DNA of 8,649 nucleotides from Methanosarcinales archaeon (GCA_025464425.1 JAODGV010000100.1:1-8649); one strand, 5' to 3'; numbered from the stretch's first letter, positions 1 through 6,669 are shown. Made by a program: numbers and translations. Notes: generated by a model from the letters alone, not told the origin.

Positions 1-1193
1 CCATGCCCTATATCAGGGAACATGAGACCAAAGAGTATGGGGAATATAAGGGCGGTGATCAATGTTGGGTCTATATCGCGATACGAAGGATGCCCGTACA
101 TCTTTATAACGGATTCAAAAGGCTTCAATATCCCCGGGTTATTCAGTAAAGCAGGTACCCGTACATCTTCACGCTTCGGCTCACTCACCTCAACGACCGA
201 TAACCCGCCCGTCTCTTCGGTTATACCCGAAGTCACTTCTGCCACATTCTTCGCGGGTGTCCAGCCCTCAATGACACGCACACGCTCAGTCTGCCCGAAT
301 AAGCCCTTCACTTTCGCTTTCGTATCCTCTATCTGCACGAACTCACGCATAGCAACGAGCTCTGCGAGCCTGGTGTCTCTCAACTCTGCCATCGAGCGCT
401 CTTTCGCAGTTATATCATGCTGTAAACTCTTCAACCTCGTTTCTGCCTCTTCTATTGCCCTCAGGGTGTCATCAACCGGAATATCATGTGGTGTCCATAA
501 ATTGAAGCCCATGCGTGTGAGCACCTTCTCTACATCCGCTCTGTCACGCTTCATAGCTACAACAATGGCAAAAGCGTTACCATCACCCGTAGTACGAGCA
601 CATATGAAGTGGAGTTCACCAGCGGCATTATCGAGCGCGTTTTCAAGTTCCGCCAGATTCGCCTCGGGTAACCAGCCCGCGAATACGGTTATGAAATATT
701 TATCACCGACAAAGCCAGGTTCAATCCCCAGTTCCTTCAGTTCTGCCAGCACACGGAGCAGATCTTCTGTATTCGTCAGTTCATCCCGTAACCTCGCAAT
801 ATCTTCTCTTAATGTATTGACACTCTCCTCCACTTCCCTGAAACGGCTTTCTATCTCTGCCAGGCTCCTGTACTCTATGGGTGACACTACAGCACGCTCT
901 TCTTCACCTCTGAATAGCCGCTCCTTCAAACTCCTCTTCTTCTCATTCTCATCCTGCTCCACCGGCTGCTCCAAGAGTGAGATCAGATTGTTCATACGGG
1001 TAAGGAGCTCAGAAGTCTTCATCACCGTGGGATCCGCTTTCGCAGGCTCTATAAGCCCGCCCCAATCTTCCATAAACTCCTTTACATCGGTTAGATGAAC
1101 GGAGCCAAGAGCATCTATTCTCTTTATCACTCTATCCACGTGCTCATCCAGCGTGATTATGCGTAATTCCCGCATCTCCTCTGGTATCAGCAT
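1..1193 (-). CDS. atpI: V/A-type ATP synthase subunit I (3'-truncated by window edge)
   Basis: Read on the minus strand this frame is open from the left edge to an ATG at 1193, giving 397 complete codons. The protein begins MLIPEEMREL, typical of archaeal A-type ATPase subunit I (related to eukaryotic subunit a), the membrane stator subunit that forms the ion half-channel. The first roughly 340 residues are a charged, coiled-coil-rich cytosolic domain. The end shows the family signature entering the membrane domain: PFESVIKMYG, then YRDIDPT, a hydrophobic FPILFGLMF stretch and DIGHG at the cut. The remaining membrane helices and probably the other ATPase subunits lie beyond the left edge. No gene for the small peripheral subunit H precedes it; it is divergent from the RCK-DHH gene. 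The start is not clean: the only good Shine-Dalgarno-like AGGAG (1221-1225) is about 27 nt from the ATG, so a leaderless or non-canonical start is possible. Identity is firm, the exact start less so. Confidence 0.93.
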   Translation of the reverse strand, partial: MLIPEEMRELRIITLDEHVDRVIKRIDALGSVHLTDVKEFMEDWGGLIEPAKADPTVMKTSELLTRMNNLISLLEQPVEQDENEKKRSLKERLFRGEEERAVVSPIEYRSLAEIESRFREVEESVNTLREDIARLRDELTNTEDLLRVLAELKELGIEPGFVGDKYFITVFAGWLPEANLAELENALDNAAGELHFICARTTGDGNAFAIVVAMKRDRADVEKVLTRMGFNLWTPHDIPVDDTLRAIEEAETRLKSLQHDITAKERSMAELRDTRLAELVAMREFVQIEDTKAKVKGLFGQTERVRVIEGWTPAKNVAEVTSGITEETGGLSVVEVSEPKREDVRVPALLNNPGILKPFESVIKMYGHPSYRDIDPTLITALIFPILFGLMFPDIGH

Positions 1194-1287
1194 TGGATAA
1201 TCACACAGTTTGTATTGTCTCTCCTTTCTCTATTAAAATGTTACATAAAAATAGTTATAGTATATTGACCATTAAGGTAAGCTGAGA
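1194..1287. promoter_or_regulatory. Divergent promoter region between atpI and the RCK-DHH gene
   Basis: This 94-nt gap separates two divergent genes and is strongly AT-rich at 1231-1266. For the plus-strand gene, ACATAAAAATAG at 1243-1254 is a plausible archaeal TATA box; it would place transcription start near 1270-1278, giving a very short leader with AAGGT at 1274-1278 as ribosome binding site. For the minus-strand gene, the reverse complement of 1231-1250 contains TTTTATG and TTTTAATA, either of which could serve. The assignment rests on composition and spacing only. Confidence 0.5.
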
Positions 1288-2775
1288 ATGGTGGAGGATA
1301 AAGTAAGAGTAAGCGAAACGGAGCATAAGAAAGACAAGGTGATACAGGCTATTTTTGGCTGCGGACGCATAGGATACGCAGTGGCGAAGGAACTGAAGGA
1401 GCATAATAATGAGCTGATAATTGTGGATATAGACGATAAGAAGGTGGAATTATTGAAAGAGGAGGATTTCATCGCATTTACTGCTGATATGAGTGATCCG
1501 GCAACGGTAGAGCTCATAAAAGATGAGGGGAGACCTGAAGTGGTATTTGTTATGAGCAGTAACAGCGAAGTGAACCGTAAGGCGGTGAAAAACATAAGAG
1601 AGAAGTTACCGGGCACGTCGGTGGTAGCACGAGCGATCGAGCCCGGCGATAAGGAGGCGCTGAAAGACATGGGTGTGGATATAATACTTGCAATACCTGA
1701 TCTGACGGCTAAGACCGCGCTGGAGTACCTTGAGCGGTTAAGGTACCGTAAGAAGGTGAACAGGCTGATTGGAATATTAAATGAATTGAAGAAGAAGCCG
1801 GATGCCAGGCTGGGGATCGTCGTGCATGACAGTCCTGACCCGGATGCGATAGCTTCCGGGCTCGCACTCAGGCAGATAGCACATCATGTGGGGCTATCAT
1901 CCGATATAGTGTACAGGGGCGAGATAGGGCATCATGTCAATCGCGCATTTGTTAACATTCTGGGTATAGAGATGCGCAGGATAGAGGGAGAAGAGGATTT
2001 ACTGGGCTATGACAAGCTGGCACTGGTAGATTCCTATCAGCCCGGTGCTAATAATCCGGTTACCGATAAATGTGAGGTTGCTATCATAGTAGACCACCAT
2101 CAGGTAACGAATAACAAGGGCAAAGTGGAAGCTGAGTTCGTGGATATACAGACGAACTGTGGTGCCACATCAACGATAATGACCAATTATCTGCGTGAAC
2201 TGAACGTACCGGTGGACAAGATACTCGCAACTGCGTTATTGCACGGGATAATAACAGATACAAGCGGATTTAAACGAGAGGCGCATCCATCGGATTTCTA
2301 TGCCGCCGCCTTCCTGCATCTTCGTGCAGATAAAGACCTGCTGGATCAGATAGAGACACCGCCCATGTCCACGGAGATGCTGAACGTGGTCGGTGGTGCG
2401 ATACAGCATAAGAAGATAAAGGGCAGTTACCTGATAACGAGCGTTGGCACGGTCGCGAACCGGGATGCAATACCGCAAGCTGCTGATTATCTGCTCAATC
2501 TGGAGGGTATATCAACAGTGGTGGTTATAGGGTTGTGCGATGATATGATATGCGTATCAGGGCGTAGTAAGGACGTGAGAGTGAACATAGGGGAAGCATT
2601 CGCGCGTGCGTTCGGTGATATAGGCACCGCCGGCGGTCATGCTACGATGGCGGCGGCGCAATTGCCACTCGGGATATTCAAGGGTGTAAAGGACAGGGAT
2701 ACGATAATGCGACTCGCGGAAGACGCGGTATCAAGACGTTTTCTCGCTGTGATGAAAGAGGAGAAGACCGAATAA
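1288..2775 (+). CDS. RCK_N (TrkA-N) - DHH - DHHA1 phosphoesterase
   Basis: A 495-residue fusion. Residues about 19-140 form a Rossmann-type RCK_N domain with GCGRIG (24-29) and the acidic end of strand 2 at VDID (46-49), expected to bind NAD(H) or another nucleotide. Residues about 174-340 are a DHH phosphoesterase domain with all metal-site motifs: HDSPDPDAIASG (180-191), D248 in VDSYQP, DHH (269-271) and D324 in TDTSGF. A DHHA1 domain ends the protein with GGHATMAAAQ (449-458), the substrate-binding motif. There are no membrane segments, so it is probably cytosolic. Relatives with this DHH-DHHA1 core hydrolyse nanoRNA, pAp or cyclic dinucleotides. The RCK domain suggests that a nucleotide or redox state controls the activity; that is inference, as is any link to c-di-AMP or potassium transport. 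A TrkA-N/DHH arrangement is known in other euryarchaea. AAGGT about 9 nt upstream supports this ATG. The 3' end is followed by an intergenic hairpin element. Confidence 0.9.
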   Translation: MVEDKVRVSETEHKKDKVIQAIFGCGRIGYAVAKELKEHNNELIIVDIDDKKVELLKEEDFIAFTADMSDPATVELIKDEGRPEVVFVMSSNSEVNRKAVKNIREKLPGTSVVARAIEPGDKEALKDMGVDIILAIPDLTAKTALEYLERLRYRKKVNRLIGILNELKKKPDARLGIVVHDSPDPDAIASGLALRQIAHHVGLSSDIVYRGEIGHHVNRAFVNILGIEMRRIEGEEDLLGYDKLALVDSYQPGANNPVTDKCEVAIIVDHHQVTNNKGKVEAEFVDIQTNCGATSTIMTNYLRELNVPVDKILATALLHGIITDTSGFKREAHPSDFYAAAFLHLRADKDLLDQIETPPMSTEMLNVVGGAIQHKKIKGSYLITSVGTVANRDAIPQAADYLLNLEGISTVVVIGLCDDMICVSGRSKDVRVNIGEAFARAFGDIGTAGGHATMAAAQLPLGIFKGVKDRDTIMRLAEDAVSRRFLAVMKEEKTE

Positions 2776-2777
2776 CG

Positions 2778-2842
2778 GAAAAGAAAAGAAATCTTCATGT
2801 ATTCTTATAGACCATGAGCATGAAAATGTATTTTTCATACCA
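2778..2842 (+). repeat. Intergenic hairpin element, copy 1
   Basis: This stretch lies between the RCK-DHH stop codon and tRNA-Ile and shares two blocks, in the same order and orientation, with 6738-6824. Block A (2778-2799) matches 6738-6759 at 20 of 22 positions. Block B (2812-2842) matches 6795-6824 with two mismatches and one inserted T. Block B contains a hairpin: ATGAAAA (2820-2826), a 5-nt loop, and TTTTCAT (2832-2838). The spacer between the blocks is short here (12 nt) and much longer in copy 2. It could be a transcript-end structure, a small palindromic repeat family, or a remnant of a miniature mobile element; the sequence alone does not decide. Confidence 0.65.
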
Positions 2843-2874
2843 AACATAAAATGAAGAACATATATTATTATAGA
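2843..2874 (+). promoter_or_regulatory. Possible tRNA-Ile promoter
   Basis: The 32 nt before the tRNA are almost entirely A and T. ACATAAAATG (2844-2853) sits about 22-30 nt upstream of the mature tRNA 5' end, the usual place for an archaeal TATA box; TATATTATTATAG (2861-2873) is closer to the expected start point. This would drive the tRNA and, by readthrough, the genes that follow. Confidence 0.4.
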
Positions 2875-2949
2875 GGGCTCGTAGCTTAGGCTGGTTGGAG
2901 CGCTCGGCTGATAACCGAGAGGTCCGGAGTTCAAATCTCCGCGGGCCCA
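2875..2949 (+). tRNA. tRNA-Ile (anticodon GAT)
   Basis: A complete 75-nt cloverleaf folds without gaps. Acceptor stem 2875-2881 pairs with 2942-2948 (one G-U). The D arm is 2884-2887/2898-2901 with a GG-containing loop. Anticodon stem CTCGG/CCGAG (2903-2907/2915-2919) encloses loop CTGATAA with anticodon GAT at 2910-2912, decoding ATC and ATT. The T arm is CGGAG/CTCCG (2925-2929/2937-2941) with loop TTCAAAT, and the discriminator is A2949. CCA is not encoded and would be added by nucleotidyltransferase. No intron is present. Only 15 nt separate it from the next start codon, so tRNA and the downstream mRNA are probably one primary transcript. Confidence 0.97.
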
Positions 2950-2964
2950 TAAAGGTGGTAAAAG

Positions 2965-3330
2965 ATGGGTATTGAGACAAGGCTGATACTGATCTCGCCG
3001 GATTCGGACGTAACTCCCGCGCAGTTGAAGACCAGAATTCTTGCTATATTGAGTGATACAGATAGAGCCGGAGAAATCAGGGTGAAGGAGACGTGTTTTG
3101 GTGCTCTCATAGAGGGTGAAGCGGAAGATCTGAAGCGGATACTGGACGAAGTAAGAGAAATGGACAGGAACGGGATTTATTCGAAGCCCAGAGGGTTCCC
3201 TATCGGTGATCCGCGGATATGCCGTGCTACGAGGCGCGGTGGACCGCGACCGGGTTTCCATCAACTTGAGCTCGAATATATGCTGCTACCGAAGGTGAGA
3301 GAAGCACTGGATGAGATAGGAAGAAGGTGA
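2965..3330 (+). CDS. Methanogenesis marker protein 6-like small protein
   Basis: A 121-residue soluble protein. The first ~70 residues look like a small alpha/beta fold (RLILISPDSD, then ETCFGALIEGE). The second part carries an unusually conserved-looking stretch, RGFPIGDPRICRA (about 76-88) followed by RRGGPRPGFHQLE (about 90-102), rich in Arg, Gly and Pro with a Cys and a His. I recognise this pattern as methanogenesis marker protein 6, a family confined to methane-metabolising archaea and without an established biochemical role. Assignment is from memory of the motif and not from a search. AGGTGG at 2953-2958, 6 nt before the ATG, fixes the start and lies inside the 15 nt between tRNA-Ile and the gene. 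The next gene, Fae-Hps, begins 7 nt after the stop, so co-transcription is likely. Confidence 0.65.
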   Translation: MGIETRLILISPDSDVTPAQLKTRILAILSDTDRAGEIRVKETCFGALIEGEAEDLKRILDEVREMDRNGIYSKPRGFPIGDPRICRATRRGGPRPGFHQLELEYMLLPKVREALDEIGRR

Positions 3331-3337
3331 ACCGGGT

Positions 3338-4525
3338 ATGTATGTTGGTGAAGCATTGATAGGGGAAGGTCCGGAGGTCGCTCACATTGATCTGATGATA
3401 GGCTCCAGGAACGGACCCGTTGGTATCGCATTCACGAACGCACTCAGTCAGTTATCTGCCGGGCACACGCCGATATTCGCAGTGATAAGACCGAATCTAC
3501 CGGTGAAACCGCCCACGCTGATCGTACCGAAAGTGACGATACAGAACATGAAGGATGCGGAGAAGATATTTGGACCCGCGCAGAGTGCGGTCGCGAAAGC
3601 GGTTGCGGATTCCGTAGAGGAGGGAGTGATACCGGCGGATGAGGCAGAAGACCTCGTGGTGATTGCGAGTGTGTTCATACATCCCAGAGCACGTGATTAT
3701 AATAAGATATACCGTTTCAATTATGGTGCTGCGAAATTAGCGATAAAGCGTGCGATGACCGGCTTCCCGGACGTCAAGAAGGTGCTGTACGAGAAGGACC
3801 GGTCTCGGCATCCCTCGCTTGGCATGAAGGTGACGAAGTTATGGGACCCGCCATATCTCCAGGTCGCTCTTGATATACCGAACTGGAAGCAGATGGAGCA
3901 GGTGGTTAAGACCCTACCGAGGAACGACCACCTCATTATAGAGGCGGGTACACCACTGATAAAGCGTTATGGCGTGGAGATAGTGGGCAAGATAAAGGAG
4001 ATAAGACCCGAGACTTTCGTGGTCGCCGATCTGAAGACGCTGGACACGGGCAATCTGGAAGCCAGGATGGTCGCCGATGCCGGTGCGGATGCCGTGGTCA
4101 TCTCCGGTCTGGCTCCGCTCCGAACGATAGAGAAGGCGATAGAGGAAGCGAGGAAGACCGGTATCTACTCCAGCATAGATATGTTGAATGTAAAGTATCC
4201 GATAGAGCTGCTGAAGGAACTGAGCATAAGCGGGATGATGCCAGATGTTGTGGAGCTGCACCGTGCGATAGACGTTGAGGAACTCGGAGTGGAGCATGCA
4301 TGGGGCAATATAGAGGAGATAAAACGCACGGGTGACAAACTACTGGTCGCTGTTGCAGGCGGAATAAGGGAGGATACAGCACCCAGGGCGCTGAAGGAAG
4401 GGGCTGATATACTTATCGTGGGTCGGGGCATAACGAATTCGCGTGATGTGGAGGGCACGGCGAGGCGATTCCTGCGGCTGATGAAGGAGGAGATAGACCA
4501 GTACAGGGTGATGACCGACTTCTGA
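3338..4525 (+). CDS. fae-hps: Bifunctional formaldehyde-activating enzyme / 3-hexulose-6-phosphate synthase
   Basis: A 395-residue fusion of two known enzymes. Residues 1 to about 165 are Fae, which condenses formaldehyde with tetrahydromethanopterin to methylene-H4MPT; H16 in GEGPEVAHIDLMIG fits the catalytic histidine. Residues about 172-395 are Hps, a TIM-barrel of the OMP-decarboxylase superfamily that interconverts formaldehyde plus ribulose 5-phosphate and D-arabino-3-hexulose 6-phosphate. Visible motifs are ALDIP (D179), IEAGTPLIK (E202), ADLKTLD with the D231-K233-D236 triad, ELHRA (H308), and phosphate-binding VAGGI (339-343) and GRGI (362-365). Length matches methanogen Fae-Hps proteins. 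In archaea lacking the oxidative pentose phosphate pathway the fusion supplies ribulose 5-phosphate while handing the released formaldehyde to H4MPT. AAGGTGA at 3324-3330 is the ribosome binding site and overlaps the end of the upstream gene. Cytosolic. Confidence 0.96.
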   Translation: MYVGEALIGEGPEVAHIDLMIGSRNGPVGIAFTNALSQLSAGHTPIFAVIRPNLPVKPPTLIVPKVTIQNMKDAEKIFGPAQSAVAKAVADSVEEGVIPADEAEDLVVIASVFIHPRARDYNKIYRFNYGAAKLAIKRAMTGFPDVKKVLYEKDRSRHPSLGMKVTKLWDPPYLQVALDIPNWKQMEQVVKTLPRNDHLIIEAGTPLIKRYGVEIVGKIKEIRPETFVVADLKTLDTGNLEARMVADAGADAVVISGLAPLRTIEKAIEEARKTGIYSSIDMLNVKYPIELLKELSISGMMPDVVELHRAIDVEELGVEHAWGNIEEIKRTGDKLLVAVAGGIREDTAPRALKEGADILIVGRGITNSRDVEGTARRFLRLMKEEIDQYRVMTDF

Positions 4526-4526
4526 G

Positions 4527-5252
4527 ATGCGACTGCTCTTCGTGATGGACCTGCTCAATGGCGTGGTCGTGCATGCGAAGCGAGGCGAACGTGCTAAATA
4601 CATGCCGGTACATCTATCCAGCTCGGTTGTCTCTTCTTCTGAGCCCATGCATGTAATAGAGGCTGTAAGACCCTCTGAGGTCTACATCGCAGACCTGAAC
4701 CGGCTGATGGGCACAGGTACCAACATAGAGACCCTGGATGCTATAAGGAAGAATTACAGAGATATATGGATAGCACTGGATTATGGTGTAAAGTCATCAT
4801 CGGAGCTGGAAGAGATAGCGCGTATAGCAGATAGCATCATTCTTGGTACAGAGACTGCTTCGCTTGAGCTTATTCAGGCTGCGGCATCCTATCCGATAAC
4901 CGTCAGCATAGACATGTTCCAGCATAGGGTGCGTGCATCAGATGTGCGTATGAAAATAGAGCCCCTGAGGCTGATAGAAGAGCTGGATGGTTATCCTGTT
5001 GAGAGTATCATCATACTGGAGCTGGACAGGGTTGGTACGAATAGCGGGATAGATACCGATTTCATCGCACGGTGTGTGGAACGTTCCAGCCATGATATAC
5101 TCTGCGGTGGTGGTGTCAGGAATTACGAAGATATATATAAGTTAGAGGCGATAGGTGTGAAAGGAGCACTTGTTGCTACTGCAGTCCATGAAGGAGCAAT
5201 CACGGTTTCAGGACTCCGTACTGGAGCTGGTGAAACGAATACCGGAGGGTAA
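4527..5252 (+). CDS. HisA/HisF-related TIM-barrel protein
   Basis: A 241-residue protein of the archaeal hisA/hisF-related family (not HisA or HisF itself). It opens with FVMDLLNGVVVHAKRGERA, the counterpart of the HisA strand 1 with catalytic-type D8. It continues with YIADLNRLMG, ALDYGVKS, IILGTETA, VSIDMF and the phosphate-binding CGGGVRNYEDI, and ends in GALVATAVHEGAI. The (beta/alpha)8 fold and a phosphorylated sugar-type substrate are therefore likely; the reaction is unknown. The ATG starts 1 nt after the Fae-Hps stop, so translation is probably coupled, and the neighbourhood suggests a role in pterin or pentose-phosphate chemistry (inference). The last ~20 residues (from about SGLRT) look unlike a barrel end and are encoded in the overlap with the next gene. 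Confidence 0.85.
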   Translation: MRLLFVMDLLNGVVVHAKRGERAKYMPVHLSSSVVSSSEPMHVIEAVRPSEVYIADLNRLMGTGTNIETLDAIRKNYRDIWIALDYGVKSSSELEEIARIADSIILGTETASLELIQAAASYPITVSIDMFQHRVRASDVRMKIEPLRLIEELDGYPVESIIILELDRVGTNSGIDTDFIARCVERSSHDILCGGGVRNYEDIYKLEAIGVKGALVATAVHEGAITVSGLRTGAGETNTGG

Positions 5253-5502
5253 AGTGACGACATACGGCATAATAGCTACGGAATTGCATGGTTCTGTACG
5301 CGCCGCACGTGCCGTCGGTCAGGCTCTTGCGAATAATCCCATGCCTGTGGTGATACCATGTCACAGGGTTGTAAGGAGTGACGGCAGTGTGGGTGGCTAC
5401 TGCCATGGTATAAATAAGAAGATAGAGCTTCTGATAGCCGAAGGGATAGAGATAGAACATGGCAGGGTGAAGAATCTCGAGAAGGTGCTGTTCCGTTTCT
5501 GA
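5188..5502 (+). CDS. ogt: Methylated-DNA--protein-cysteine methyltransferase, single-domain
   Basis: From the ATG at 5188 this is 104 residues, only the C-terminal DNA-binding and active-site domain of O6-alkylguanine-DNA alkyltransferases, which accept the alkyl group on a cysteine in a suicide reaction. Seen are FQDSVLELVKRIPEGKVTTYG (from about residue 7, with Y26), RAVGQAL with the arginine finger R41, ANNP with hinge N50, the active-site PCHRV with C58, and GSVGGY. Because the cysteine is present it is an active-type enzyme and not an alkyltransferase-like (PWHRV) protein. The variable N-terminal domain of full-length enzymes is absent. The start is debatable: an in-frame TTG at 5170 has AAGGAG (5161-5166) just upstream, while the ATG at 5188 leaves no spare residues before the domain. 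With either start the gene overlaps the HisAF-like gene in another frame, by 65 or 83 nt. Confidence 0.88.
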   Translation: MKEQSRFQDSVLELVKRIPEGKVTTYGIIATELHGSVRAARAVGQALANNPMPVVIPCHRVVRSDGSVGGYCHGINKKIELLIAEGIEIEHGRVKNLEKVLFRF

Positions 5503-5506
5503 TATT

Positions 5507-6006
5507 ATGCGATTCGTAACCGACCGGATGCTGGGTAAACTCTGCACATGGCTCCGTATACTCGGCTATGATACCATTTATGCGGCAGACTTGGGTGTAA
5601 TAAGGGAGAGGATGAAGACAGGGTCATACTCTCTTTCGCAGCGCATGAATCGCGGATACTGCTCACCCGGGATAAGGGCATGATAAGAGCAGCAAGCCGG
5701 CGAGGCATCAGATGCGTGTTCGTGCAGGGCGAAGATGTGATGGAGCAGTTGAAGGAGCTTATTCGGTATGAACCCGGAATAAACCTTGAGCCGGTGCCAT
5801 GCCGATGCAGCGAATGCAACGGCGAGCTGAGGAAGGTGGAAGAAGGTGAAGAGGCTATTCTACAGGATAAGAGTTATGTACCCATGGCAAAGATAGGCAA
5901 ATGTGATTTCTGGGTCTGTAAAACCTGCGGCAGAGTGTACTGGCAGGGCTCTCACTGGCGGAACATGCGGCTGCAACTGCAACGATTGACTAAGTCATAC
6001 CACTGA
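5507..6006 (+). pseudogene. Mut7-C domain / zinc-ribbon protein, frameshifted
   Basis: Two frames together encode one Mut7-C family protein of about 165 residues, a PIN-like putative RNase with a C-terminal zinc ribbon. From ATG 5507 the frame reads MRFVTDRMLGKLCTWLRILG and YDTIYAADLGV, the family N-terminus with its acidic residue in TDRM. It then loses homology and stops at TGA 5681-5683. The family sequence resumes one frame back, from about 5605: GEDEDRVILSFAAHESRILL, then TRDKGM, with zinc ligands in CRCSEC and CKTCGRVYWQGSH, ending at 6006. One base appears to be missing between about 5593 and 5605. I see no classic slippery heptamer there, so a real inactivating deletion or an assembly error fits better than programmed frameshifting. 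The ATG is 4 nt after the alkyltransferase stop. The 3' end overlaps the convergent Roadblock gene by 17 nt. If the base is restored this is an ordinary CDS. Confidence 0.82.
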
Positions 6007-6361
6007 GAATTGCTCTTACTCTCGCCCTCTTATGTTCTATCGTACTGAAATCAAACCCTCTATCGGCAGCCACGAGGAATAAGAAATCTTTAAATCGCTC
6101 TATCAATATGATACCGCCATCTGCTTTCGCTGTCAGCACCTCCATATCGCCCTTACCCAGCATCTTCGCACTACGCTCCGCCATTCTCGCCATCATTGCT
6201 ATCAACGCAGATAGCGATAATTCAGCTTCACCCGTATGCTTATTCAGATATTCAACCATAATACCATCATGTGTCACCACCGCGGATGCATTTACACCAT
6301 CAGTAGCTACCAGATCCTTTAATGCAATGTTGAGCTCTCTCATCTTCAATCTTCGCCCCAT
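5990..6361 (-). CDS. Roadblock/LC7 domain protein
   Basis: A 123-residue soluble protein matching the Roadblock/LC7 (MglB-like) fold: an N-terminal helix (LNIALKDLVA), then strand and turn AVVTHDGIMVEYL, a long helix SALIAMMARMAERSAKMLG, strands EVLTAKADGGIILIERF, and FLFLVAADRGF before a last helix. Such proteins dimerise and act with small Ras-like GTPases or as scaffolds; no GTPase gene is in this window. Its start is uncertain: the ATG at 6361 overlaps the upstream membrane-protein gene by 16 nt, whereas the ATG at 6343 (MRELN) follows that gene's stop by 2 nt and better fits family length. Either arrangement implies coupled translation. Its 3' end runs 17 nt into the convergent Mut7-C gene. 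Confidence 0.82.
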   Translation of the reverse strand: MGRRLKMRELNIALKDLVATDGVNASAVVTHDGIMVEYLNKHTGEAELSLSALIAMMARMAERSAKMLGKGDMEVLTAKADGGIILIERFKDFLFLVAADRGFDFSTIEHKRARVRAILSGMT

Positions 6362-6669
6362 AATTTTATCCCGGTCAGTGCCAGTATGTATATTCCAGCC
6401 ATCAGAACGAGATGGCTTGTTACAAGAAGAGCTCTACCCCATGCAATAAAAGTCATGAACAGGAATGGTTCATCATATAAGCCTGCGTATGTATAATAAA
6501 TTCGGAATACAGACGCTGCAGTTGCTATTGCACCCGAAAGAGCAACAACATCCCAGCCAGATTTGAATATAACGAATCGGAATTTCCGCCTGGCATAAAT
6601 GGCAAGGAGCATTATGAATATACCGGTTGCAAGGTTAAATTCTTCCATCAGAATCGCATACTCTATCAT
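6346..6669 (-). CDS. Small integral membrane protein, unknown function
   Basis: A 107-residue protein I cannot assign to a family. Hydrophobic segments lie at about 11-26, 39-59 and 68-100; the last is long enough to be one or two helices, so three or four membrane passes are likely. A basic patch, RRKFRF (27-32), follows the first segment and would favour the cytoplasmic side. There are no cysteine motifs or recognisable catalytic residues. GAGGG about 6 nt before the ATG supports the start. The end overlaps or abuts the Roadblock gene, so the two are one operon and the membrane protein may anchor or signal to the Roadblock protein (inference). Confidence 0.72.
   Translation of the reverse strand: MIEYAILMEEFNLATGIFIMLLAIYARRKFRFVIFKSGWDVVALSGAIATAASVFRIYYTYAGLYDEPFLFMTFIAWGRALLVTSHLVLMAGIYILALTGIKLWGED

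Noticed and set aside
22..1098. A 358-codon open frame on the plus strand
   Set aside because: It is Ser/Thr/Arg-rich with no recognisable motifs and lies opposite a clear ATP synthase subunit I frame on the minus strand.
2731..3264. A 177-codon minus-strand frame across the tRNA and marker-6 gene
   Set aside because: It runs antisense through a perfect tRNA and a well-supported gene and has no family features.
3914..4297. Several open frames antisense to Fae-Hps
   Set aside because: Composition is typical of antisense shadows (Tyr, His and Arg runs), with no ribosome binding sites or motifs.
5596..5610. Programmed -1 frameshifting in the Mut7-C gene
   Set aside because: No X XXY YYZ slippery heptamer and no obvious downstream stem-loop were seen at the junction, and the family is not known to use recoding.
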